From positions 1-40,741 of the forward strand of contig NZ_QJKM01000030.1 in assembly GCF_003425685.1 (NCBI RefSeq): a stretch of DNA of 40,741 nucleotides. Reading direction: 5' to 3'. A model generated the notes under the pieces. That model had not been told where the DNA came from. It ran no database searches and worked only from the letters and a program-made list of their open reading frames with translations. Of the stretch, positions 23,904 through 33,414 are shown piece by piece. Position 1 is the first letter of the stretch. Every line of letters begins with the position of its first letter. Made by a program: the position numbers and the translations under genes. Source of the stretch: Rhizobium terrae (GTDB lineage Bacteria; Pseudomonadota; Alphaproteobacteria; Rhizobiales; Rhizobiaceae).

Positions 23904-24896
23904 CTATTGCACGGGCGTTATCGCCGCTCCACTCTCAAACCAGGCGATGACGTTCTGTGCCACCAGGTCCGCCATTGCGGTGCGCGTGCTGACCGACGCC
24001 GAACCGATGTGCGGCAGGATCGTCAGGTTATCGAGCGCCAGCATGTCGTCGGAGACATTGGGTTCATCCGCTAGTACGTCGAGACCGGCCGCCGCGATGG
24101 TTCCTGTACGCAGAGCAAAGATCAGCGCGTCCTCGTCAACCACGGTTCCGCGACCCACATTGATGAACACGCCGTCAGGCCCAAGCGCGGACAGCACCTC
24201 GGCATTCACGCTCTTCGCGGTCGAAGGGTCGCCGGGAACGATGGAGATGAGCACGTCAACAGCGCTGGCGAGTCCGACCAGCGAGGGAAAGTAGTCGTAT
24301 GCCACTCCGACCGCCGGGCGCCGGCTGTAATAGGAGACGGGAAGTCCGAATGCTTCGATCCGCCGGGCGATGCAGCGCCCGATCCGCCCCATCCCGTAGA
24401 TGCCGACCTTGCGGTTGCGCAGCGTCAGCCGGCTGAGCGGATACTCCGAGGATTTCCATCGGCCCTCGCGAACGAAGGTCGTGGCTTGGGGTATCTCCCG
24501 GATGACGCTGATAAGCAGCCCCAGTGTAAGATCGGCGACCTCCTCGTTCAGGACATCAGGGGTATTCGTGACGACGATGTTTCTGGTGTTTGCATAGGCG
24601 GCATCCACCGCGTCATAACCGACGCCGTAGCTTGCGATGATTTCGAGGTTGGGAAGGGCGTCGATGAACTGCCGATCGATTCTGGCGCGACAGGCTACGC
24701 CACGAATCGAAGTCCGAACCTCTTGGGACAGGTGGCCTTGTAGGTCGCAATCGGGGATTTCGACTAGGTTGCAATGCGTTCCGAGCATGCGCCGGGCATG
24801 TTCGTGCATCCAACCAGGTATCAGCACGGTGGCGGCGGATTTCGACAAGGCTCTTCCTTCCGTTGCAGGTATGTCACTGCTGATGCGATTTGCCAC
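23904..24896 (-). CDS. D-isomer-specific 2-hydroxyacid dehydrogenase
   Basis: A 330-residue NAD(P)H-dependent reductase of the glyoxylate/hydroxypyruvate reductase type. The Rossmann motif is GIYGMGRIGR (165-174), and the catalytic residues are Arg249 (INVGRG), Glu278 (LADEP) and His296 (LPHIGSAS). YYSRRP after the second strand of the nucleotide fold suggests NADPH use. The longest frame starts at GTG 24896 with a weak ribosome-binding site. A TTG at 24848 preceded by GGAAGGAAG would start LSKSAATVLIPGW and is a serious alternative. Two operators lie in its divergent promoter region with the iron alcohol dehydrogenase. It probably reduces a 2-oxo acid arising in the sugar-acid pathway. Confidence 0.88.
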   Translation of the reverse strand: MANRISSDIPATEGRALSKSAATVLIPGWMHEHARRMLGTHCNLVEIPDCDLQGHLSQEVRTSIRGVACRARIDRQFIDALPNLEIIASYGVGYDAVDAAYANTRNIVVTNTPDVLNEEVADLTLGLLISVIREIPQATTFVREGRWKSSEYPLSRLTLRNRKVGIYGMGRIGRCIARRIEAFGLPVSYYSRRPAVGVAYDYFPSLVGLASAVDVLISIVPGDPSTAKSVNAEVLSALGPDGVFINVGRGTVVDEDALIFALRTGTIAAAGLDVLADEPNVSDDMLALDNLTILPHIGSASVSTRTAMADLVAQNVIAWFESGAAITPVQ

Positions 24897-25140
24897 ATAT
24901 CAACCGCTGGTTATCACGCATCAGAACTCTGAATTTGCACAATGGGCCAGATGCGGGAGCACAGGCATGATGACCGTCCCATTGGAGAGATGGTCTCCTG
25001 TTGCGCGTTGCATCGTCTGTCTGGACGTCGAACAAGCCCTGGGGCCGCAAATTCGCAGCTCCGCCGGTCAATTTCCCCCACGAAAGACAAGTCGACGGTC
25101 GCTGCCTATTTTCCGACGGTCAACCCGTTTGACCAGATTG

Positions 25141-25155
25141 TGGTCATTATGTCCA
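25141..25155. promoter_or_regulatory. IclR-type operator, site 5
   Basis: TGGTCATTATGTCCA differs from TGGRCANNNTGYCCA at one base. It lies about 245 bases upstream of the longest 2-hydroxyacid dehydrogenase start. Confidence 0.6.
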
Positions 25156-25256
25156 CTATTTGTCAATAGGCACACGTGCCCTCCCTGTCAAGGTGGACAT
25201 CGCAACGCAACCAGAAGGTGGAGCTTGACAAGCGTAATGTTCCGTCTACAGATGTT

Positions 25257-25271
25257 TGGGCATTATGCCCA
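25257..25271. promoter_or_regulatory. IclR-type operator, site 6
   Basis: TGGGCATTATGCCCA is a perfect 7-1-7 palindrome that matches the consensus fully. It lies about 120 bases upstream of the iron alcohol dehydrogenase start. Confidence 0.7.
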
Positions 25272-25392
25272 ATATATGGACGAGATAGTGACGCGGCCGC
25301 GTGTTCGTGTGCGGCGGTTGCTTGAAACGTGTCGAATGTCAGACGGTAGCTGCAGCGGTGCAGGTGGGTGGAATATCAAGGAGAGTGGCAAC

Positions 25393-26520
25393 GTGGATAC
25401 TATAACTTACCTTACAAACATCAATTTCGGACTTGGATCGTCCGATTCATTGGCAGATATACTGCGCGAGTTCGGCGTATCGCACCCGCTGGTGATCAGC
25501 GACCATGGCATCAAGGCTGCCGGCCTGCTGGATCGTCCGGGCTTCGCATTCCTGAAGACGGCGCCGGTTTTCCTGGACGTCCCCACCAACCCGACGGAGC
25601 GCGCGGTAGCCGCTGGTCTCCAGCTATACAGGCAAGGTGGCTGCGACGGCGTGGTGGCGATCGGCGGGGGCTCTCCGATCGATCTGGCCAAGGGCGTGGC
25701 GCTGCTGGCCACGCATGAGGGCGAGCTCGAGCGGTACGCGGCGATCCTCGGCGGCGTGGCACGCATCACAAGCGCCGTGGCGCCGCTCGTGGCCATCCCG
25801 ACAACGGCCGGGACCGGTTCCGAAGTCGGGCGCGCGGCGCTCATCACGCTGGATGACGGCCGGAAGCTTGGTTTCATCAGTCCGTTCCTGATCCCACGCA
25901 GGGCGGTCTGCGACCCGGCATTGACGATGGGGCTTCCTCCGGGTCTGACGGCCGCGACAGGGCTCGACGCGCTGTCGCATTGCATCGAGACATACCTTTC
26001 CCCGCGCTACAATCCGCCTGCCGAGGCGATTGCCACCGACGGTTTCAAACGCATCTGGAAGGCTCTGCCTATCGCCTATGCAGATGGCGCCAACGCGGAG
26101 GCGCGGACCGAGCTGATGATGGGCGCCCTCGAAGGGGGCATGACGTTCCAGAAGGGTCTCGGGGCCGTCCATGCCCTCAGCCATGCACTGGGCGGCCTCA
26201 AGGACGCGAAGCTTCATCACGGAACTCTCAACGCCATCCTAATGCCGATCGTCCTTCGGTGGAACGTGGAAATTGAAGCCGTGGCCAAGAAGGTCAGCCA
26301 CCTCGAGAGGCTGGCGGAACTTGAAAGGACCACGCTCGCGGACGCACTGGACGAGTTGAACCGTAGGTTGGGAATTACGCCCAGACTGTCCGAGTTGGGC
26401 GTGACCCGACAGGTCATCGATTGGGTTTGTGAGCGAGCCCTTGCAGATCACAGCCATCCCACCAATCCTCGTCCGCTGAACAAGGAAGACTACGCTGCGA
26501 TTCTTGAGGCAGCCTTCTAG
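25393..26520 (+). CDS. Iron-type alcohol dehydrogenase
   Basis: A 375-residue group III (iron-containing) alcohol dehydrogenase. The NAD site has GGGSPIDLAK (91-100) and PTTAGTGSEV (136-145). Metal ligands are Asp192 and His196 (GLDALSHCIE), His260 (AVHALSHALGG) and the His pair at 275-276 (LHHGTLNA). The start is GTG 25393, preceded by AAGGAGAG with 7 bases of spacing; the much longer upstream open frame is not coding. Operator site 6 lies upstream. The substrate is unknown; relatives act on hydroxybutyrate, lactaldehyde, threonine or maleylacetate. Regulation with the sugar-acid genes suggests a hydroxyacid or aldehyde intermediate. Confidence 0.88.
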   Translation: MDTITYLTNINFGLGSSDSLADILREFGVSHPLVISDHGIKAAGLLDRPGFAFLKTAPVFLDVPTNPTERAVAAGLQLYRQGGCDGVVAIGGGSPIDLAKGVALLATHEGELERYAAILGGVARITSAVAPLVAIPTTAGTGSEVGRAALITLDDGRKLGFISPFLIPRRAVCDPALTMGLPPGLTAATGLDALSHCIETYLSPRYNPPAEAIATDGFKRIWKALPIAYADGANAEARTELMMGALEGGMTFQKGLGAVHALSHALGGLKDAKLHHGTLNAILMPIVLRWNVEIEAVAKKVSHLERLAELERTTLADALDELNRRLGITPRLSELGVTRQVIDWVCERALADHSHPTNPRPLNKEDYAAILEAAF

Positions 26521-26558
26521 GCTGTGAACCCTCAGAGAATGAGCGAGGAGGTCAGTTC

Positions 26559-27020
26559 GTGAGATCGATTTTGATCGTAACGGGCGCGAGCCACGGCATC
26601 GCTGCCGCAATGGCTTGGCTGTTCGCCGCCGAAGGCTACGATGTCTGAATAAACTACTTCTCAGACACCGCCGCTGCGTCCGAAGTCGTCGAGGCCTGCA
26701 AGGCCGCGGGCGGCCGCGCCATCGCGGTGCAGGGAAACGTGGACAAGAGACAAGACGTTCAGGCGCTGTTCAGCGCCTGCGACCGTGAACTTGGGCGCGG
26801 AATATCGAGAATCGATGATTGAGCCTATCCTATGGGTCCTTATCATCGATCCTCGGTATTACCTGCCTCGTTAACAATGGCGGGATGAGGAGAGCGGTGA
26901 CGACCCCCATGGGGCGCATCGCGGAGCCTGACGACATCGCGCGCGCGGCCCTGTGGCCCGCGTCTCCCGGTTCCGGGTTTCATGACAGGCACCCTAATCA
27001 CGGTGGCCGGAGAGCTCTGA
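26559..27020 (+). pseudogene. Short-chain dehydrogenase/reductase (SDR), broken
   Basis: GAGGAGG and GTG at 26559 start ILIVTGASHGIAAAMAWLFA, but codon 30 is TGA (GYDV-stop-INYFSDTAAAS). The frame then continues SEVVEACKAAGGRAIAVQGN and DVQALFSACDRELG, after which the middle, including the YxxxK site, is missing. The C-terminal end MGRIAEPDDIARAALW is followed, after a shift, by MTGTLITVAGEL and TGA at 27018. It follows the alcohol dehydrogenase by 38 bases and was probably part of that operon. Confidence 0.85.
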
Positions 27021-27507
27021 TGCCCTGCAGTCGGGGTATCCCACAAAGGAATGACAGGATGGTCTGGCACACTTGCTGAGACAATCGCATCCCTCATCAG
27101 TGTGGCCGCGGCAAGAGCGCGGCGGAGGAACGTCCCATTCTGCGCGCGCTGAAGGGGTTGCCATACAAGATGGCGATGCGGCCTCAGTGCTCCTCATCCA
27201 TTGTGCTTAGTGACGATCGCCAAGGGATTATGCGGCTGCGCGCCATGCCTGGCGTGACCGTTCAATTCGATGAACCCGTCCTGTCAACCTGAGCAGGCGT
27301 GCCGCTGCTCCGCACTGGTAAAATCCCGGAAGCTTTGAAGCGATTCGTTGCCGATGATAGCTGGTTGCATCGCATCTCCGTCGTACGGCGTCCCTTCAGG
27401 CAGACGCTCCGCGGCGGCGAAGGTCGAAGCCATGCTGAAGTCCTCAGACCAAGGCATATTTACGATCGTTCAGCCCTGACCCCCGCGATGATAATGCGTC
27501 CACGCAT
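27021..27507. other. Gap with an unassigned open frame
   Basis: The plus strand from about 27104 to 27292 reads AAEERPILRALKGLPYKMAM, then SSSIVLSDDRQGIMRLRAMP, then GVTVQFDEPVLST and TGA. This looks coding but lacks a start, and I cannot assign it. It may be the tail of a deleted sugar-acid gene. Nothing else is recognisable before gspK. Confidence 0.35.
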
Positions 27508-28404
27508 TCATTCCAGCTCAATTGCCACGCGACGCCAGTCAAGCACTCTGTAGGGTGCCTCATCCGCGTTCAATACAAGCATCAATGCCTCGAAAGATTC
27601 GCTGTAACCTGACTGCAGGGTTGTGCTGAGATTGACGCGCCAACTTGATGCCTGCTCTGGCGTGTTAAAGGTTACTGCAGCCAGTGACTGGTCGAGTTGC
27701 GTGCGCGACAGGCGGCCGGCACGAAAGTTCCTGATCGCGTTTTGCGCCGACGATGGCAAGCCGGGAATGTTGCCCAGCACTTTATTGTCGAGCGCTTCGA
27801 GGCGAACGCCGGCCAAGCCAGAGGAGACGGTGACATAGGAGTCGATGGCAATGGCAATGTCAGGTGTTATTCCTGGGAGCGCGGCGAGTTCCGAAACCGT
27901 CTGAAATAGCCCTGTGTCGTTTTTATCCTGCTGCGGAGCGGAACCGGATGTCTGTCCGTTCGGCTGAGAAGGCTTGGCGCGGCGGCCCACGATCTTTGTG
28001 GCCAAGTCGTCGGCAATTCCTGGAGCGGCGCCAGCGGCGCGCAATGCGCCAACGATCAGCGGCCGCTCGGCCGTGTTGAGGTCGATCCGCAAGGCTTCAT
28101 TCGTCGCAGAGATGGAAGCGACTCCGGCCGGCAGGGTAATGGTGGACGATATTTGGTCTCTCAGCTTGATCGCGCCGTCTGGCGGGCCAGCGCGGATATC
28201 GGCCGCAGCCTGCGCCAGGCCGGCTTCCGCCAGAATGCGCGCCGCCACCTTGTCCTCCGTGACGCGCACGCTCGCCACGACTCCGGACATTTGCATGCGA
28301 AGGGTAACGGCAAGGAACCCCAGAAAAATGAGGATCCACAAGACGCTGACGAGAATTGTACCCCGCCGGCTCTTTGCCGAGCTTATGTTCACTACGAAAC
28401 CCAT
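27508..28404 (-). CDS. gspK: Type II secretion minor pseudopilin GspK
   Basis: A 298-residue GspK protein, the large pseudopilin at the tip of the type II secretion pseudopilus. The prepilin signal is KSRRG-TILVSVLWILIFLG, with cleavage expected after Gly15 and no Glu at +5, as usual for GspK. The soluble part shows LAEAGLAQAAADI, the GspK region ALRIDLNTAERPLIVGALRA, a second helical segment ELAALPGITPDIAIAIDSYV, and the C-terminal VNLSTTLQSG. It is 79 bases downstream of the prepilin peptidase gene that would process it. The ATG at 28404 has a weak ribosome-binding site. Confidence 0.88.
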   Translation of the reverse strand: MGFVVNISSAKSRRGTILVSVLWILIFLGFLAVTLRMQMSGVVASVRVTEDKVAARILAEAGLAQAAADIRAGPPDGAIKLRDQISSTITLPAGVASISATNEALRIDLNTAERPLIVGALRAAGAAPGIADDLATKIVGRRAKPSQPNGQTSGSAPQQDKNDTGLFQTVSELAALPGITPDIAIAIDSYVTVSSGLAGVRLEALDNKVLGNIPGLPSSAQNAIRNFRAGRLSRTQLDQSLAAVTFNTPEQASSWRVNLSTTLQSGYSESFEALMLVLNADEAPYRVLDWRRVAIELE

Positions 28405-28483
28405 TCTGTCTTATGTTTCGATGAAAATCGCGACACGGCCCGGTCTCCGGACAAGATCTTGCATGCCCGACCAGGAGATATGT

Positions 28484-29044
28484 TCACCATGCGGGGGGCA
28501 TCCATGTCCAGACAATCACAAGTGCCGGCGCGAGGAACGTTCCGAACGGAATCCGCGCCGCAGCTCGGAGCGGGCGTTGCAGACGAGCCGCGCGGATGAC
28601 GCTGAAGATGAAAGCGGCGACCGAAGCAAGTATGATCTGGGCGCCAACGCCGGCTGGCCCCGCCAAGACGACGGACACACCAATCAGCTTGATGTCGCCA
28701 AAGCCGATGCCGTCGCGGCCCCGCAGCCCTCCATACACAACGTTGAACAAACACAGCAGACACATGAGCGCTGCTCCCGACCCGATGCGCCAGCCCAGCG
28801 CGGCGAAATCACCCATCTCGAACCACCAATCGACGAGCGCGACGACCAGTATGCCGGCCGTGTAGCGGTCTGGAATGAGCAAAGACGCAAGATCATGGAC
28901 TGCGATTGCCGCCGCCAGAAGGCACAGCACAAGCGTTGATGCGACGAAGAACGAGGGGCTGCCGGCCACGAAGGGCACGATAGCGATGGCTTGCGTGAAT
29001 GCGATGATGGCGATAGACCGCCGCCGTGCCTTCAAAAGCTTCAT
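28484..29044 (-). CDS. Prepilin peptidase, peptidase domain only (GspO-like)
   Basis: A 186-residue A24-family membrane aspartic protease that would cleave pseudopilin leaders. Active-site residues are Asp51 (VHDLASLLIPDRYT) and Asp117 (GIGFGDIKLIG). It lacks the N-terminal methyltransferase half with the CxxC zinc pairs of full GspO/PilD, so it has the size of CpaA/TadV enzymes. Six or so hydrophobic helices are visible. Its start overlaps the gspD stop by 4 bases, indicating coupled translation. Confidence 0.88.
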   Translation of the reverse strand: MKLLKARRRSIAIIAFTQAIAIVPFVAGSPSFFVASTLVLCLLAAAIAVHDLASLLIPDRYTAGILVVALVDWWFEMGDFAALGWRIGSGAALMCLLCLFNVVYGGLRGRDGIGFGDIKLIGVSVVLAGPAGVGAQIILASVAAFIFSVIRAARLQRPLRAAARIPFGTFLAPALVIVWTWMPPAW

Positions 29045-31281
29045 TCAATCGTCGTCTTGGTCGGTCGCCGCAGCGGAACGGTTCCGGATTGTTGATTTAT
29101 CAGCCGCAATTGCGATCGCATCTGCTCAGCCACATTTTGCGCATCCAAGCTGTCGCGGATGACTTGCGGCCGGATCAGGATGATGAGTTCGCTGCGCGAC
29201 GCGGAATTCTGGTTGGAGCGGAACGCGTCGCCGATCAGCGGAAGGTCGCCGAGAATCGGCACGCCGTCGCGACCGCGCTGCTGGCGTTCGCTGATCAGGC
29301 CGCCGAGCATCACCGTCTGGCCGCTGGTCACCGACACAGTCGAACTCACATGTCGCTGCGAGATCGTTGGCGTCAGTGACTGCGCCTGACTTCTCTGCAC
29401 GGAGCTGATCTCCTGCTCAATGACCAGGCTAATCGTGCCGTTGCCGGTGATGCGCGGCAGGACCTTCAGAATGACGCCGGTATTGCGGAACTCGACATTG
29501 TTGACGACCGGCGCCTCCGGGTCGGTCACCGATTGTGCCGTGCGCGTCACGATAGGGATTTCATCGCCCACCTGTAGAACGGCTGGCTTATTGTCGAGGA
29601 CGACGACCGACGGCGATGACAGCACCTTGACCTCGGTAATACCGCGCAAGGCGTCGATGACGACGCGCGGCTCGGTCTCAGGGCCTAGCAAAAGGTTGAA
29701 GCCCGGGAGTGTCCGTGACAGCACGGCCTGGCCTGCTTCGCCGAACAGACCTACCGATCCGTTGTTGCGGCCACGGCCTATATCGTTGGAGTTCAGGAAG
29801 AACTGCACACCATAACGTAAATCGTTGGTCAGAGTGACCTCGGCGATCGTCGCTTCGATGGCAACCTGCTCTTGCCGTCGGTCGAGGGCGGTAATCGCTT
29901 GTTCGATCAGTCGTTGCTGGTCGGGGCGCGCGTAAATGAGAATCGTGTTGTTTTCGGGATTTGCGGTGATGCGGACGCCGCTTTGTGACCCGGCGCCGCC
30001 AACAGCTCCCGAGGCAGGCTGGGAGGTGTCCCCACTGGCGGCCGGCTGGTTATCGGCCATCCGCTCTGCAGGCGTCGCCGCGCTCGTACTATCCGCAGAA
30101 TTCGCGCCGAAGCTGGTGGCATCGGCTTGGGAGCCGGGCGGAAACTGTGCGGCCGGATCATTCGAAGCGGACGATGCCGGGATACCGTTGAATATCTCGT
30201 TGACCATCGATGCGAGACGTCGTGCTTCGAGGTGCTGGACCTTGTACACTCGCAGATTGGAGGCAGACCCGTCGATCCGGTCGAGCCGCTCGATCCAGCT
30301 CGCCGCGCGCTGTAACTGGTTGCGCGTCTTCGCCACCACCAAAATCATATTGCTGCGATCGATCGGCTGGACTCTGATCGTGTTGCGTCCGCGTCCGCCC
30401 TCTCCAATGTCGAGGACACGGGTCAGTTCGGGCATGATGGTCGCTGCTCTGGAATTGTTGACGGGGAAAATGCCGACCGACTGGTCTGCCAGCCAATCCT
30501 GATCGAATGAGTTCGCGGCTTCGACCGCCGCGGTCCGCTCCGCCGCCGTTCCCTGGAGGATGAGCGCATTGCGGCCGGGGTCCTCGCGCACCATGCCAGG
30601 ACGGGTCACAAAGTTTTCGAGCAGTGGCAGAATCGTGCTGGCAGTCACGTTTTTCAATGGGAACACCGTGACGCCGTAGCCTGGCTGGATAGTTGTGCCC
30701 CGATCGAGCTCGGCGTTTCCAAACGCTTCGTTCGCAGGCACCAGCCGTAACCGGTCGCTTTCGCGCATCATAGCCACGCCATTGCTGCGCAGCGCGGACT
30801 CGAACATTGTGAGAATTTCGCGGGCCGGCTTTGGCGTCGACGTCGTGATTGAAACCTTGCCCGTGACTCTCGGATCTATCGAATAACTGATGCCCAGCAC
30901 TTCGCCCAGAACTGTCCGGGCCGCGACTTTGATCTCGGCTTCCTCGAGTTTGACCTCAAACTCTTCGTCGCCCAGCCGTTCGAGCGACTTGCGTTCGCCC
31001 GCCGTCAGTGGCTGTCCGTAGCCATAATATACTGCACCTTGCCGGTTGTTCTGCGTACGGCCGAAACCGAGGCTCGACAGAAAACCGCCGCCTGATGACT
31101 GGCGTGCACTCAAATCTGCGTTTGTGACCTTTTCCAGGGGATCCGGTCTCGCAGTGATGTCTTCAAATTGGTAACCAGTGGATGTACATGCAGCCACTAT
31201 CACCAAAGCGCCCGCGGCCAAACTTCTGCGGAACCACACGGTGTAAGCGTTTAGAGCGCTGCATCGTTGACTTGTCCTCAC
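29041..31281 (-). CDS. gspD: Type II secretion secretin GspD
   Basis: The outer-membrane channel of type II secretion, 746 residues in the longest frame. The start is GTG 31281, or GTG 31239, which would begin WFRRSLAAGALVIVAAC as a clean lipoprotein signal with the Cys at 32 in the long numbering. N0-N3 domains occupy about 105-470, including TGKVSITTSTPKPAREILTM and GYGVTVFPLKNVTASTILPL. Between them lies a Ser/Gly/Ala-rich insert (about 380-440). The secretin core follows, with VKVLSSPSVVVLDNKPAVLQ, VGDEIPIVTRT and the signature VPILGDLPLIGDAFR. The operon order D-O-K is unusual, and the usual C, F-J, L and M genes are absent nearby. gspE lies 6 kb away. Confidence 0.93.
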   Translation of the reverse strand: MRTSQRCSALNAYTVWFRRSLAAGALVIVAACTSTGYQFEDITARPDPLEKVTNADLSARQSSGGGFLSSLGFGRTQNNRQGAVYYGYGQPLTAGERKSLERLGDEEFEVKLEEAEIKVAARTVLGEVLGISYSIDPRVTGKVSITTSTPKPAREILTMFESALRSNGVAMMRESDRLRLVPANEAFGNAELDRGTTIQPGYGVTVFPLKNVTASTILPLLENFVTRPGMVREDPGRNALILQGTAAERTAAVEAANSFDQDWLADQSVGIFPVNNSRAATIMPELTRVLDIGEGGRGRNTIRVQPIDRSNMILVVAKTRNQLQRAASWIERLDRIDGSASNLRVYKVQHLEARRLASMVNEIFNGIPASSASNDPAAQFPPGSQADATSFGANSADSTSAATPAERMADNQPAASGDTSQPASGAVGGAGSQSGVRITANPENNTILIYARPDQQRLIEQAITALDRRQEQVAIEATIAEVTLTNDLRYGVQFFLNSNDIGRGRNNGSVGLFGEAGQAVLSRTLPGFNLLLGPETEPRVVIDALRGITEVKVLSSPSVVVLDNKPAVLQVGDEIPIVTRTAQSVTDPEAPVVNNVEFRNTGVILKVLPRITGNGTISLVIEQEISSVQRSQAQSLTPTISQRHVSSTVSVTSGQTVMLGGLISERQQRGRDGVPILGDLPLIGDAFRSNQNSASRSELIILIRPQVIRDSLDAQNVAEQMRSQLRLINQQSGTVPLRRPTKTTIE

Positions 31282-31378
31282 CTACACGCCCCACCCCACG
31301 CTGGGAATCGACACTACTTCGGTGACAGCAATGTCCGGAAACCTACTCATGCCCACCTTCTCCGGATTGATTTGGGTT

Positions 31379-32656
31379 TCAATGGAGCCATCGTGCTGGC
31401 ACGGTGACCAGGGCGGGGAAGAGGACGAGGAGCACGATGAGGGTCATCTGGGCCGCAAGGTAAGGCATGGCACCCTTTGTCGCCTCCTCCATTGAAACGC
31501 CGCTGACGCCGCAGACTGTGTTGAGGACCGTCCCGACGGGAGGGGTGATCATTCCGACCGCGTTGACCATCATGAAGATGACCCCGAAATAGACCGGGTC
31601 GATACCGGCGGCCTTGACGATCGGCATGAGGATGGGCACCAGAATGGTTATGCAGGGTGCGAAATCGAGCGCCGTACCGACGATGAAGACGGCCAGAACG
31701 ATCATGCCCATCAGCAAGACCGGCGAGTCGATGAATGGACCGAGAAGACTGACGAGCTGGGCGGGCATGTTGGAAATCGTCAGCATGAAGCCGGAGATCA
31801 TGGAGGCAGCCACCAACAGCATGATCACTGCCGTCAAGCGCCCGGCGGCGAGCAGCGCGTCATAGAGCAGCCGCGGTGTGAGCTCCCGATAGACAAACAG
31901 CCCGACGAACAGCGCATAGGCGGCGGCAACGACGCCGGCCTCGGTCGGGGTGAAGATGCCGAACCGTAGTCCGGCCAGGATGATCGCCGGCATCATCAAC
32001 GCCCAACCGGCGGTCATGATGGTCTTCGGGAGGTCCCTGCGCGGTATTTTGGGCCGGATCGCCGTCGCTTCCTTTTTGGAGAGGAACCACCAGGCGGCCA
32101 TGAGGCTCACCCCCATTAGGAGCCCTGGCACGATTCCGGCGAAGAACAGGCCGACGATGGAAATGTTTGCGGTGACGCCCAGGATGATGAACCCGACAGA
32201 CGGCGGGATCACAGGGGCGATAATGCCTGTAGCCGACATCAGGCCCGAGGCTCGACCCATATGATAGCCCGCATCCCGCATCAGGGGGACCAGCATGACC
32301 GCGAGCGTCGCTGTATCCGCGATTGCGGAGCCGGAGACGCTGGCAAGCACCAGGCCCGTACCGATGACCACGTAACCGAGGCCGCCACGCAGGTGACCGA
32401 CAAACGCCAACGCCACGCTGACGATGCGGCGGGAGAGGCCGCCGGCGTTCATGAGCTCGCCGGCAATGAGAAAGAACGGGATCGCCATCAGCGGATAGCT
32501 GTCAGCGCCATTGACCAGCCGCTGCGCCAGAATCTGTGCATCCAGATTACCCATCAGCATCATCATCGCGATGCCCGACAGCATCAGAGCGAAGGCGATG
32601 GGGACCCCGATGCCCATCGCACCAAGGAGGGAAACGATAAAGACCAAACCGCTCAC
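31379..32656 (-). CDS. dctM: TRAP transporter large permease (DctM), copy C
   Basis: Encodes the same 425-residue protein as the gene at 8369, including the GTG start inside the GTGA overlap with dctQ. Two identical copies may raise permease dosage or simply reflect a recent duplication. The next gene downstream is not a TRAP gene: this dctM ends 98 bases before the gspD start. Confidence 0.95.
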   Translation of the reverse strand: MSGLVFIVSLLGAMGIGVPIAFALMLSGIAMMMLMGNLDAQILAQRLVNGADSYPLMAIPFFLIAGELMNAGGLSRRIVSVALAFVGHLRGGLGYVVIGTGLVLASVSGSAIADTATLAVMLVPLMRDAGYHMGRASGLMSATGIIAPVIPPSVGFIILGVTANISIVGLFFAGIVPGLLMGVSLMAAWWFLSKKEATAIRPKIPRRDLPKTIMTAGWALMMPAIILAGLRFGIFTPTEAGVVAAAYALFVGLFVYRELTPRLLYDALLAAGRLTAVIMLLVAASMISGFMLTISNMPAQLVSLLGPFIDSPVLLMGMIVLAVFIVGTALDFAPCITILVPILMPIVKAAGIDPVYFGVIFMMVNAVGMITPPVGTVLNTVCGVSGVSMEEATKGAMPYLAAQMTLIVLLVLFPALVTVPARWLH

Positions 32657-33198
32657 GGTGCTTTCTCCGAAATAAGCGCGGGGGGCACGACGGGCAGCGG
32701 CTCGACATGCTCCACCCCCGACCAGGGGGCGGGCAGGATGCCGCGCAGCGAGCGCCAGAGATCAAGCAGGAGAATCAGCGCCATCAGGATGGCCGCGGCG
32801 AGCCCTGCGGCGTAGATGGCGCCCACGGGAATTCCCGACAGCGCCTGGACGTTGCCCCACTCGATGACGGTGAGTGCCCAGCTGCCCACCCCCAAGAGCC
32901 AGCAGCACCACAGCATCAGGCCGTATGAAAGAAGGAAGCAGACGAAGCGCGCCCCTCGAGGCAACCTGACGACCAAAGACTCGACGCCGAGATGCGCGCC
33001 CTTGGCCAGCGCCACCACGGATCCCATGAAGATGACCCAGACGAGGACTACACGGGATACTTCGACGGCAAACGGAATGCCCGAGCTGAAGCCATAGCGC
33101 AGCACGACATTCGTAAAGATCAGGAGGCTGATGACGACCATGCCGGCGACGACGAAGACGTCGAAAGCCTTGAATAGCCACCGCAACGGAGAAGACAT
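32653..33198 (-). CDS. dctQ: TRAP transporter small permease (DctQ), copy C
   Basis: Encodes the same 181-residue four-helix protein as the gene at 9643 and is coupled to dctM in the same way. It would form a complete membrane unit with copy C DctM but, as in copy B, has no adjacent binding-protein gene. Confidence 0.9.
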   Translation of the reverse strand: MSSPLRWLFKAFDVFVVAGMVVISLLIFTNVVLRYGFSSGIPFAVEVSRVVLVWVIFMGSVVALAKGAHLGVESLVVRLPRGARFVCFLLSYGLMLWCCWLLGVGSWALTVIEWGNVQALSGIPVGAIYAAGLAAAILMALILLLDLWRSLRGILPAPWSGVEHVEPLPVVPPALISEKAP

Positions 33199-33287
33199 GA
33201 CTGCTCCCAGAAGGTTGTGCGCGCCTGCGACGGCCTTCGCCGCACTCTGACAAGGATCGGGCGACCGTCAGCCGGGCTTCCAGCTGC

Positions 33288-33310
33288 CGGCCGGGCGCGA
33301 CACCCGGCCG
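33288..33310 (-). other. GC-rich stem-loop between DUF1330 and dctQ, copy C
   Basis: Same 8-bp stem and 7-base loop as at 10278-10300. Confidence 0.5.
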
Positions 33311-33414
33311 CTGATGAAGGCAGGCCCTGCTGATGCGGTCGATCAGCGCGCAAGGGGTAGAGACGATGATCCCTCAAACCGGCATGGCAGAGGTCTCGGG
33401 CAAAGCTTGCGGTG

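Larger units (their letters stand above)
24897..25392. other. Divergent promoter region with two operators
   Basis: This 496-bp gap separates the leftward 2-hydroxyacid dehydrogenase from the rightward alcohol dehydrogenase. It holds operator sites 5 and 6. An open frame runs through it into the alcohol dehydrogenase but lacks coding features; no other gene was seen. Confidence 0.6.

Noticed and set aside
24637..25392. N-terminal extension of the alcohol dehydrogenase to a 627-residue protein
   Set aside because: The extension overlaps the opposite-strand dehydrogenase gene and the operator region, and a GTG at 25393 has a proper ribosome-binding site and matches the family length.
26646..26648. 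In-frame TGA in the SDR gene considered as selenocysteine recoding
   Set aside because: The gene also lacks its active-site region and has a later frameshift, so it is a pseudogene; no selenocysteine hairpin was evident.
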